Positions 1 to 5,956 of a stretch of 16,313 nt of DNA are shown here, piece after piece. Source of the DNA: Bacillota bacterium (GTDB lineage Bacteria; Bacillota; Clostridia; Lachnospirales; Lachnospiraceae); the NCBI GenBank assembly GCA_023399455.1, contig JAEWPN010000258.1, forward strand, positions 1-16,313, given 5' to 3'. Position numbers and translations under genes: made by a program. Every line of letters begins with the position of its first letter. The stretch's first letter is position 1. Below the pieces are notes generated by a model. The model did no database searches. It was not told the origin of the DNA and worked only from the letters and a program-made list of their open reading frames with translations.

Positions 1-130
1 AGCGGCTGCGACGAGTCAATGGCGTAGTGGCTTGAACAAAGTGAAAGCCAGCGTCTTTAGGCGCTGGCCGGTAACAGAGGCTTATAGCCTCAGAGCAAAC
101 CACGTCTTTTAGGCGTGGTTCTGATTGATT
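1..130 (+). mobile_element. Right end of an IS200/IS605-family element (partial), omega-RNA-like hairpins
   Basis: Three consecutive hairpins are visible. The first has stem GCCAGCG (47-53) with CGCTGGC (62-68). The second has GAGGC (77-81) with GCCTC (87-91). The third has AACCACG (98-104) with CGTGGTT (114-120). The first and third share the loop motif TCTTTAGG / TCTTTTAGG. Closely spaced hairpins of this kind at a sequence edge resemble the right end of IS200/IS605-family transposons, where the 3' end of tnpB and the right end together encode the omega RNA scaffold. No long TnpB reading frame is visible because the window starts here, and I cannot tell which frame is the tnpB end. The outer boundary near 120-130 is estimated from the last hairpin; no target duplication is expected for this family. 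The family assignment rests on structure and resemblance only. Confidence 0.55.
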
Positions 131-177
131 CTAATATAGAAATAATTCACGAAACATGCTGTATGTTTGGTATTCTC

Positions 178-206
178 TTGACAATGTATACCCCTATGGG
201 TATAAT
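178..206 (+). promoter_or_regulatory. Sigma-A promoter of the metal ATPase gene
   Basis: A perfect consensus -35 TTGACA (178-183) and -10 TATAAT (201-206) are separated by 17 bases. Transcription should start near 212-214, giving a leader of about 43 bases before the ATG at 256. The spacer and -10 are overlain by the first CsoR-like operator, so an apo-repressor bound there would block RNA polymerase. Such a strong promoter fits a gene that is held off and then fully induced. Confidence 0.85.
187..204 (+). promoter_or_regulatory. CsoR/RcnR-like operator 1
   Basis: TATACCCCTATGGGTATA is a near-perfect inverted repeat lying in the promoter spacer and covering most of the -10 element. Operators of the CsoR/RcnR family of metal-sensing repressors are typically pseudo-palindromes of the type ATACCC...GGGTAT in front of copper or nickel/cobalt efflux genes. 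This match and the downstream metal ATPase agree with that. No csoR or rcnR gene lies in the window, so the regulator would act from elsewhere. Confidence 0.65.
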
Positions 207-214
207 GTGTACCA

Positions 215-230
215 ATACCCCTATAGGTAT
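215..230 (+). promoter_or_regulatory. CsoR/RcnR-like operator 2
   Basis: ATACCCCTATAGGTAT differs at a single base from bases 188-203 of operator 1, and the two copies are 27 bases apart start to start. This copy lies just downstream of the expected transcription start. Two tandem copies around one promoter suggest cooperative repression or two bound tetramers. That interpretation is inference; the repeat itself is directly visible. Confidence 0.6.
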
Positions 231-255
231 ATAGCAATATAAGAGGAGGACATAT

Positions 256-2142
256 ATGATGAAAAAGATAGAAGAACTGTTAGAATGGGGAGGCGTAAAA
301 AAGGATATTACATCGTTGATAATTTCCGCCCTTGCGCTATTGGCCAGCCTTTTGGATTTCAACCCGTTTCCCTTCCCTGTCGCCTGGATTGCCATTATTT
401 TATGCGGCGTACCGATTATTTTAGAGGCGCTCTTGGGACTGATAACGGCTTTTGATATAAAGGCGGACGTGCTTGTTTCCATAGCACTGATCGCATCTAT
501 CGTTATCGGAGAGACCTTTGCGGCAGGAGAGGTCGCTTTTATTATGCAGCTGGGTGCGCTGCTGGAGAATCTGACTGTAGTGAAGGCGAGAGCGGGAATT
601 GAGAAACTGGTTCGTTTAACACCCAGGACGGCAAGAAAAATAATAGATTGTAAAGAGCAGACCGTTCCGGCAGAACTGGTACAGGTGGGCGACATTCTGC
701 GGGTTCTCCCGGGAGAGACTATTCCGGTGGACGGACGCATCAGGTCCGGACAGACATCGATAAATCAAGCCGTCATGACAGGGGAATCTCTTCCTGTGGA
801 TAAAGGAGCCGGGGACTTTGTATCCAGCGGCACGGTCAATCAGTTCGGTTCTTTTGATATGGAAGCCACAAAGGTGGGCGAAGACAGCTCCATTCAGCGA
901 ATGATACGCCTCGTACAGTCTGCCGCTGCCGGGAAAGCGAAAATTGTAGGCGTTGCGGATCGGTGGGCAACATGGATCGTTATAATCGCACTGACCGCGG
1001 CGGGCCTTACGTGGCTCATAAGCGGCGAGATCATACGTGCCGTAACGATACTGGTTGTTTTCTGTCCCTGTGCCCTCGTCCTGGCAACACCCACGGCAAT
1101 TATGGCGGCGATTGGAAATGCGACAAGGCATGGCTTTCTCGTCCGGGAAGGGGATGCCTTGGAGCGGCTGGCTGGCGTAGAGCGCATTACTTTCGATAAA
1201 ACCGGCACTCTCACCTATGGACAGCCTCAGGTAGTGGCGGTCCACAGCTTTAAGGAAGACCTTCCCGAAGAGGAATTATATCTATGTTCTGCCAGCGCAG
1301 AGCAGCGCTCCGAGCATCCTTTGGGCAAAGCTGTGGTACGCTCATACAAAAGCACATTTAAGAGGGAACTTTATGAGGCGCAGCGATTCCATATGCTTCC
1401 GGGCAGGGGAGTGCAGGCTTTGATAGACGGAAGAGAAATCACTGCCGGTAATCCGAAGCTGTTTTCCGAGAAGCAAATAGGCATCGGAGATAATATGCTA
1501 AAAAAAGCGGAAGAATACTTAAATGATGGCTGTACGGTTATCTTTGTTGCCATACAGAACGAGACTGCCGGAATTATCGCGCTGGCCGATACCTTGAGGC
1601 AAGACGCCGTAACGACGATGGCGGAAGTAAAGAAAACAGGCGTTATACCGGTGCTCCTGACCGGAGACAATGAAAATGCGGCGGGTCATATCGCAAGGCA
1701 GCTTCATATCGATGAAGTACATTTTGGCTGCTTGCCGGAAGATAAACTGAAATGGATCGATAGCTATCAGAAAAACCAAAAGCAGGTTTGCATGATAGGA
1801 GACGGAATCAACGACGCTCCTGCCTTGAAAAGGTCCTATGTGGGGATTGCAATGGGTGGAAGCGGCAGCGATATTGCGGTGGAAGCGGCCGATATTGCTC
1901 TCATAAACGACGAAATCAAGGAGCTTCCTCATCTGCTCAGGCTGTCTAAGCGCATGATGCTTACGATAAAGTGTAATCTTACCTTTTCTATGGCTCTAAA
2001 CTTTATCGCCGTCGTCCTTGCAATTGCCGGAATATTGAATCCGGTAGCGGGTGCGCTCGTACATAATGCAGGCTCCGTTATAGTCATAGTTAACTCTGCA
2101 TTATTGTTAAAGTGGAAGAAAAGAAACGGAATATTATTATAA
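256..2142 (+). CDS. Heavy-metal P1B-type ATPase without HMA domain
   Basis: This membrane pump couples ATP hydrolysis to export of a transition-metal ion. Visible motifs in order are the actuator TGES (residues 175-178), the metal-binding membrane motif CPC (270-272), the phosphorylation site DKTGT with Asp314, the HP motif of P1B pumps (354-355), TGD (469-471) and GDGINDAP (515-522). Hydrophobic segments lie near 19-33, 41-66, 70-106, 237-283 and 575-617. The 628-residue chain has no N-terminal CxxC metal-binding domain, unlike many CopA or CadA proteins. The last helix carries NPVAGALVHNAGS rather than the MxxSS of typical Cu+ pumps or the Asp of ZntA, so the substrate is undecided (Cu, Ni/Co or Zn-type). 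AGGAGGA (244-250) precedes ATG 256; ATG 259 is an alternative. Tandem CsoR-like operators suggest metal-induced expression. It overlaps the convergent downstream gene by 6 bases. Confidence 0.93.
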   Translation: MMKKIEELLEWGGVKKDITSLIISALALLASLLDFNPFPFPVAWIAIILCGVPIILEALLGLITAFDIKADVLVSIALIASIVIGETFAAGEVAFIMQLGALLENLTVVKARAGIEKLVRLTPRTARKIIDCKEQTVPAELVQVGDILRVLPGETIPVDGRIRSGQTSINQAVMTGESLPVDKGAGDFVSSGTVNQFGSFDMEATKVGEDSSIQRMIRLVQSAAAGKAKIVGVADRWATWIVIIALTAAGLTWLISGEIIRAVTILVVFCPCALVLATPTAIMAAIGNATRHGFLVREGDALERLAGVERITFDKTGTLTYGQPQVVAVHSFKEDLPEEELYLCSASAEQRSEHPLGKAVVRSYKSTFKRELYEAQRFHMLPGRGVQALIDGREITAGNPKLFSEKQIGIGDNMLKKAEEYLNDGCTVIFVAIQNETAGIIALADTLRQDAVTTMAEVKKTGVIPVLLTGDNENAAGHIARQLHIDEVHFGCLPEDKLKWIDSYQKNQKQVCMIGDGINDAPALKRSYVGIAMGGSGSDIAVEAADIALINDEIKELPHLLRLSKRMMLTIKCNLTFSMALNFIAVVLAIAGILNPVAGALVHNAGSVIVIVNSALLLKWKKRNGILL

Positions 2143-3114
2143 TGCAGTTTTCCAATAATTTTTCTTTTGTTCACTTGAGAGAGAAGCAGCAAAATCTTGC
2201 TTGATTTGCAGAAAATATTCGAAATCCTTTAAGAGCATATAGAGTACTGCTCTGGATTCAAATTCCTGCCGTGTAGAGGGCAAATCACTCGCCTGAAATT
2301 TTTGGAATAACGTCTTGCATTCCAAAAGCAAAGCAGCAGCGTTATTGGTTTCTTCTAAACTTATTCCAATATGGTTAATAAAATCCGCAATATCTTTTGC
2401 TTGTTCAGGGACATGATCCAGTGTCTTAATTTTCTGGTAAATATTCCGGAGTACTTGACATTGCTGCTTTCGCATCTGCATGTAATCGATGAAATACTTT
2501 GTATCCCCGGTAAGAGTATTATTCATATTATCATAGGCATCCTTCAGGCCTTTTTCAATATGAGATTCGAGAGTGTGGAAGCATTCGCCGGTATAATCCT
2601 CCTTTGATTCTTTTAAAAGATTTTCAGACATTATGGATAATACTGTTCTTAAATCTGACTCCAATACAGTCTGTGTGTTTCTTATGTGTTTTACCTTATC
2701 CGGCATAAAGAGATTAAGAAGTGTTCCGATACCTGCTCCGATGAATAATAAGAGAAATTCGTTCCCAATAAGAGAAAGCGGCATATGGTAGGAAACTAAA
2801 TAATGAGTAGCCAGAACTGCATTCATTGCAACAGCGTCCTGTAATTGAAACGTATAACAAATCCATACGAATACAAGGAGAAAAAGTCCAAAAGAAATTG
2901 CATGATACCCAATTAAGTTAAAAAGACCAAAGGAAAGTAAAGTTGCAATGCAAAAAGCCACAATTCTTTTTAAAGAAATGTATATGGTCTCTCTGGTGGT
3001 ATCCTGAATGGTAAGGAGTGTAATAATTCCCGCAGCAGTGCTGTATTCCAGTTTTAACAAGTTTGCTAATATAATTGCCAGTGCACCGCCGATTGCTATT
3101 TTAAATATTTTCAT
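2137..3114 (-). CDS. Aromatic acid exporter family (ArAE_1-like) membrane protein
   Basis: The 325-residue protein starts MKIFKIAIGGALAIILANLL and has an N-terminal membrane half (hydrophobic stretches near residues 5-20, 25-37, 50-68, 70-88, 95-110 and 115-137). A soluble, helical, charged C-terminal half of about 185 residues follows. This layout, and the GxxxA-rich first helix followed by a YSTAAGIITLLTIQDT motif, match the small Firmicute proteins annotated as aromatic acid exporter family (ArAE_1 plus its C-terminal domain). The transported compound is unknown. I chose the ATG at 3114 because AGGAAGGAAGTG sits just upstream on this strand; an in-frame ATG at 3171 would add 19 residues but lies upstream of the likely promoter. 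It converges on the ATPase gene, and no terminator is visible between the two ends. Confidence 0.8.
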   Translation of the reverse strand: MKIFKIAIGGALAIILANLLKLEYSTAAGIITLLTIQDTTRETIYISLKRIVAFCIATLLSFGLFNLIGYHAISFGLFLLVFVWICYTFQLQDAVAMNAVLATHYLVSYHMPLSLIGNEFLLLFIGAGIGTLLNLFMPDKVKHIRNTQTVLESDLRTVLSIMSENLLKESKEDYTGECFHTLESHIEKGLKDAYDNMNNTLTGDTKYFIDYMQMRKQQCQVLRNIYQKIKTLDHVPEQAKDIADFINHIGISLEETNNAAALLLECKTLFQKFQASDLPSTRQEFESRAVLYMLLKDFEYFLQIKQDFAASLSSEQKKNYWKTAL

Positions 3115-3142
3115 GCAGATCACTTCCTTCCTAAATATAATT

Positions 3143-3171
3143 ATTCTAGTAGATAAGATGCTATTTTGCAA
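3143..3171 (-). promoter_or_regulatory. Sigma-A-like promoter for the ArAE-family gene
   Basis: On the minus strand TTGCAA (3171-3166) and TAGAAT (3148-3143) are separated by exactly 17 bases, followed by a short leader to the start codon at 3114. The spacing and position support a promoter and also argue against the longer start at 3171. No operator is evident. Confidence 0.55.
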
Positions 3172-3295
3172 TATATCCTGTGATTTTGAGAAAAATAGAC
3201 GACTTTAAAAAAATAGAAAGGAGTGGTAAAATGGATATGGCATAAATATACCAAGTCCGTTTTTGGTAAAATAAAGCGGGCGGAAAGGAAATGAA

Positions 3296-3847
3296 ATGGA
3301 TAAAGTATGTGTATTTTTCGCGACGGGATTTGAGGAAATAGAAGCTCTGACTGCAGTGGACCTATTGCGGAGGGCAGGAATCGGTACGGAGTTGGTTTCC
3401 ATAACCGGAGAAATGGAAGTGATGGGTTCTCATGGAATCGCTGTAAAGATGGATAAATTATTTGAAGACGTGGATTTTAGCGAGGTTACGATGCTCATCC
3501 TTCCGGGAGGCGCCGGAACGAAGCATCTGGAGGCGCACATGTCATTGATGAATCAGGTAGATATTTTTTATAAGGAAGGCAAGGATATTGCCGCAATTTG
3601 TGCGGCGCCCAGTATTCTAGGGCACAGAGGCATGCTGAAGGGAAAGAATACTTGTTCCTTTCCCGACTATGAAAGCCACCTTGAGGGCGCTGACGTAACA
3701 AAAAATCCGGTTGAAATCGCAGATAATATCATAACCTCCAGAGGTATGGGATGTTCCATAGACTTCGGACTTGCCATAGTGAAAAAGCTGCGGGGAGAAA
3801 ACACGGCAAAGGCGCTCGCGGATAAAATAGTTTACGGACATTATTAA
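3296..3847 (+). CDS. DJ-1/PfpI family protein
   Basis: The 183-residue protein belongs to the DJ-1/ThiJ/PfpI superfamily, whose members are small cytosolic proteins linked to oxidative or carbonyl stress, with deglycase or glyoxalase-type activities proposed for some. The sequence shows GFEEIEA at 11-17, where Glu16 corresponds to human DJ-1 Glu18. It also shows the nucleophile elbow AAICAAP at 99-105, where Cys102 corresponds to DJ-1 Cys106. LPGG (69-72) and the ending SRGMGCSIDFGLAIV agree with the DJ-1 clade. The length is normal. GGAAAGGAAATGA precedes ATG 3296; an earlier ATG at 3291 is out of frame and short. It appears to be the first gene of a tight three-gene run with a CBS protein and a threonine-aldolase-like enzyme. 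The biochemical role here is not deducible. Confidence 0.92.
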   Translation: MDKVCVFFATGFEEIEALTAVDLLRRAGIGTELVSITGEMEVMGSHGIAVKMDKLFEDVDFSEVTMLILPGGAGTKHLEAHMSLMNQVDIFYKEGKDIAAICAAPSILGHRGMLKGKNTCSFPDYESHLEGADVTKNPVEIADNIITSRGMGCSIDFGLAIVKKLRGENTAKALADKIVYGHY

Positions 3848-3873
3848 CAGATACGGCTTCTGGAGAAAAATTT

Positions 3874-4287
3874 ATGAATATATTATTTTTTTTGACACCC
3901 AAGAAAGAGGTCGCTTATATTTATGATGATGATACTCTCCGTCAGACATTAGAAAAGATGGAGCATCACAGATATACCGCGATACCGGTTATCGACCATA
4001 TGAACGGGAAATACATAGGAACGATAACGGAGGGGGACTTGCTCTGGGATATGAAGGAGCGGTATGATCTGACTCTCAAAGAGGCAGAGGATGTCCCCAT
4101 TCATTCCATAAAGAGAAAGAGGGATAATGAGCCGGTGGAAGCGGATGCCGATATCGAAGACCTTATAAGCAAGGTTATGAACCAGAATTTCGTGCCGGTC
4201 ATCGATGGCAGCCAGTGTTTCATCGGAATTATTACAAGAAAAGATGTAATACAGTACTTGACGGAAAAGTGCGGATTAAATAAATAA
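3874..4287 (+). CDS. CBS domain pair protein
   Basis: This stand-alone Bateman module of 137 residues has CBS motif 1 at about residues 10-62 (ending YIGTITEGDLLWDM) and CBS motif 2 at about 75-132 (ending FIGIITRKDVIQYL). Such modules bind adenosine nucleotides (AMP, ATP, SAM or similar) and usually regulate a partner enzyme or transporter. No catalytic domain is attached, so it probably acts as a free sensor subunit. The gene starts 26 bases after the DJ-1 stop, with GGAG upstream of ATG 3874, and ends 24 bases before the aldolase-like gene, which indicates co-transcription. Which neighbour, if any, it regulates cannot be told from sequence. Confidence 0.9.
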   Translation: MNILFFLTPKKEVAYIYDDDTLRQTLEKMEHHRYTAIPVIDHMNGKYIGTITEGDLLWDMKERYDLTLKEAEDVPIHSIKRKRDNEPVEADADIEDLISKVMNQNFVPVIDGSQCFIGIITRKDVIQYLTEKCGLNK

Positions 4288-4311
4288 TCATAGGAAGAAG
4301 GAAAAAAGGTA

Positions 4312-5337
4312 ATGCTTCATTTTGACAGCGATTATATGGAAGGCGCGCATCCGGCGATCATGGAGAGGCTTATGGACACCAATATGGAACAGACGTCTGG
4401 CTATGGAACGGATGAATATTGTGATAGTGCGAAGAAAAAGATAAAAAGAGCCTGCAATGCTCCGGAAGCGGAAGTTTTTTTCCTTATGGGAGGAACTCAG
4501 ACCAACAGGGTGGCAATTGATGGGATATTGCGGGTTTACGAAGGAGTTCTGGCTGCCGAATGCGGACATATCAGTGTTCATGAATCCGGGGCGATAGAAG
4601 CGGGCGGCCATAAAGTGCTGACGCTGCCGCATGAGAAGGGTAAGCTTAAGGCGAAGACGGTGGAGGATTATCTGGAGCAGTTTTATCAGGATGCGAACTG
4701 GCCTCATATGGTGATACCGGGAATGCTGTATGTGACTCATCCCACAGAATACGGAGCTATTTATACGAAGGCGGAGTTGGAAGGATTACATGAGGTCTGC
4801 CAAAAATATAATATTCCAATGTATATCGACGGCGCAAGGTTAGGCTACGGACTGGCGGCGGAGAATACGGATGTGACGCTTAGTGATATCGCAGAGTGCT
4901 GCGAGGCATTTTATATCGGAGGCACAAAGGTGGGAGCTCTCTTCGGAGAGGCGCTGGTATTCACTAAGCCGAAGCTGGTTTCCCATTTTTTCACCACTAT
5001 TAAGCAGCATGGCGGACTGCTGGCTAAGGGAAGACTTCTGGGGCTGCAGTTCGATACTCTTTTCTCGGATGATTTGTATATAAAGATTTCCCGCAATGCC
5101 ATCGAAAAGGCCCTCGAATTGAAGGCGGGGCTTAAGGAAAAAGGCTATGAACTGTTCTTCGAGTCGCCTACCAACCAGCAGTTTCTTATTATGGAAAATA
5201 AAAAAATTGAAGAATTAAAGGAAAAAGTATCCTTCGGCTTCTGGGAAGTTTATGACGAAAAGCATACGGTAGTCCGCATCGCCACGGGTTGGGCGACGGA
5301 AAGTACGGATATCAGGGCTCTGTTAAAATTACTATAA
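4312..5337 (+). CDS. ltaE: PLP-dependent threonine aldolase-like (beta-eliminating lyase) enzyme
   Basis: The 341-residue protein is a fold-type I PLP enzyme of the low-specificity L-threonine aldolase family, which cleaves L-threonine or L-allo-threonine to glycine and acetaldehyde. Visible features are the N-terminal DSDYMEGAHPAIM segment, GGTQTN (60-65) that contacts the PLP phosphate, and His90 (VHESGAIE), which would stack on the PLP ring. IDGARLGYG follows, with Asp173 binding the pyridine nitrogen and Arg176 nearby, and IGGTKVGALFGEAL contains the Schiff-base Lys206. Length and order fit the family. GAAGAAGGAAAAAAGG precedes ATG 4312. It is the last gene of the DJ-1/CBS run. The exact substrate (threonine, or another beta-hydroxy amino acid) is not proven by the sequence. 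Confidence 0.88.
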   Translation: MLHFDSDYMEGAHPAIMERLMDTNMEQTSGYGTDEYCDSAKKKIKRACNAPEAEVFFLMGGTQTNRVAIDGILRVYEGVLAAECGHISVHESGAIEAGGHKVLTLPHEKGKLKAKTVEDYLEQFYQDANWPHMVIPGMLYVTHPTEYGAIYTKAELEGLHEVCQKYNIPMYIDGARLGYGLAAENTDVTLSDIAECCEAFYIGGTKVGALFGEALVFTKPKLVSHFFTTIKQHGGLLAKGRLLGLQFDTLFSDDLYIKISRNAIEKALELKAGLKEKGYELFFESPTNQQFLIMENKKIEELKEKVSFGFWEVYDEKHTVVRIATGWATESTDIRALLKLL

Positions 5338-5445
5338 ATAATTAAATTATTTTACCAAAACTTACCTTCATAATTAATTCATCTTCGTAAATACTAACAT
5401 CAAGATAAGTAATTAAGTTCGTGCTTGGTTCAGATACGGAAACGC

Positions 5446-5485
5446 ATTTGAGATAAGCAGTGAACAGAGGTTGCTTATCTCAAAT
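5446..5485 (+). repeat. 14-bp perfect inverted repeat in the SASP leader
   Basis: ATTTGAGATAAGCA (5446-5459) and TGCTTATCTCAAAT (5472-5485) are exact reverse complements separated by a 12-base loop. The hairpin ends 45 bases before the SASP start codon and has no U-tract after it, so it is not a typical intrinsic terminator. It could be an mRNA-stabilising 5' structure, a dyad operator, or a terminator of the upstream operon. The rest of the 5338-5530 intergenic region is AT-rich; just after the ltaE stop there is a weak AAATAATT/AATTATTT stem. I see no confident promoter here. Confidence 0.75.
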
Positions 5486-5530
5486 ATAGATAGCGGAAAG
5501 CTAGAAACAGTAAAGTGGAGGTGAATTAAG

Positions 5531-5731
5531 ATGGCAAGTAGCAAGTCTAATAGAGTAGAGGTTCCAGAAGCTAAGGCAGCTATGGATCGCTTTAAAACGG
5601 AAGTTGCTTCTGAATTAGGCGTTAACCTGAAAGAGGGTTACAATGGTGATTTGACGTCTAAGGATGCTGGTTCTATCGGCGGCGAGATGGTTAAAAGAAT
5701 GATCAGAAAGCAAGAAGAGCAGATGAAATAA
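5531..5731 (+). CDS. Alpha/beta-type small acid-soluble spore protein
   Basis: SASPs of this type coat spore DNA in the forespore, protect it from UV and heat, and are degraded during germination by the GPR protease. The 66-residue protein shows the family core: TEVASELGV at 23-31 (GPR normally cleaves after the Glu, here Glu24), GYNGDLTS (36-43) and the GSIGGEMVKRMI DNA-binding segment (48-58). A strong GTGGAGGTG lies upstream of ATG 5531. It is monocistronic, with a hairpin in its leader and a strong terminator after it. Expression is expected from a forespore sigma factor (sigma-G), but I could not assign a convincing sigma-G promoter. It is good evidence that the host forms endospores. 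Confidence 0.96.
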   Translation: MASSKSNRVEVPEAKAAMDRFKTEVASELGVNLKEGYNGDLTSKDAGSIGGEMVKRMIRKQEEQMK

Positions 5732-5782
5732 CGTAAAGAAGCAAGAAGTGCCAATAAGAAATATCGATAAGAGGTAAAGACG

Positions 5783-5812
5783 ACCCGCCTGAATTTCAGG
5801 CGGGTTGTTTTT
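5783..5812 (+). terminator. Intrinsic terminator after the SASP gene
   Basis: The stem ACCCGCCTG (5783-5791) with CAGGCGGGT (5797-5805) encloses the loop AATTT and is followed by TGTTTTTA. It is GC-rich and has a U-tract, a textbook Rho-independent terminator. It isolates the SASP transcript from tig. Confidence 0.93.
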
Positions 5813-5841
5813 ACGAATAAATGCTGGTATTTTTAGAATCG

Positions 5842-5853
5842 ATGTGATATAAT
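5842..5853 (+). promoter_or_regulatory. Probable extended -10 promoter for tig
   Basis: TGTGATATAAT (5843-5853) contains a perfect TATAAT (5848-5853) with an upstream TG extension. The -35 position (5825-5830, TGGTAT) matches poorly, as is usual for extended -10 promoters. It would give a leader of roughly 95 bases before the tig start at 5957. Confidence 0.5.
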
Positions 5854-5956
5854 CGTAAAATGACTGTGATTGTGTATGAGGCACACTTTTGTTCCAAAAG
5901 TCAGTGGATTAATGGACATGACCATTTATATAATATAAGTAGGAGGAAATCACTTA

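Noticed and set aside
147..740. Long minus-strand frame antisense to the ATPase gene
   Set aside because: It is a low-complexity Ser/Ile-rich shadow of a well-supported gene, with no ribosome binding site and no recognisable domain.
3261..5360. A 14-base word (TTTTGGTAAAATAA) at 3261-3274 recurs inverted at 5347-5360, flanking the DJ-1/CBS/ltaE block
   Set aside because: About one exact 14-mer pair is expected by chance in a window this size, the word is AT-rich, and the similarity does not extend beyond it. I do not treat it as a mobile-element boundary.
5380..5530. Sigma-G promoter for the SASP gene
   Set aside because: Expected from biology, but no pair of boxes with acceptable sequence and spacing was found by eye, so none is annotated.
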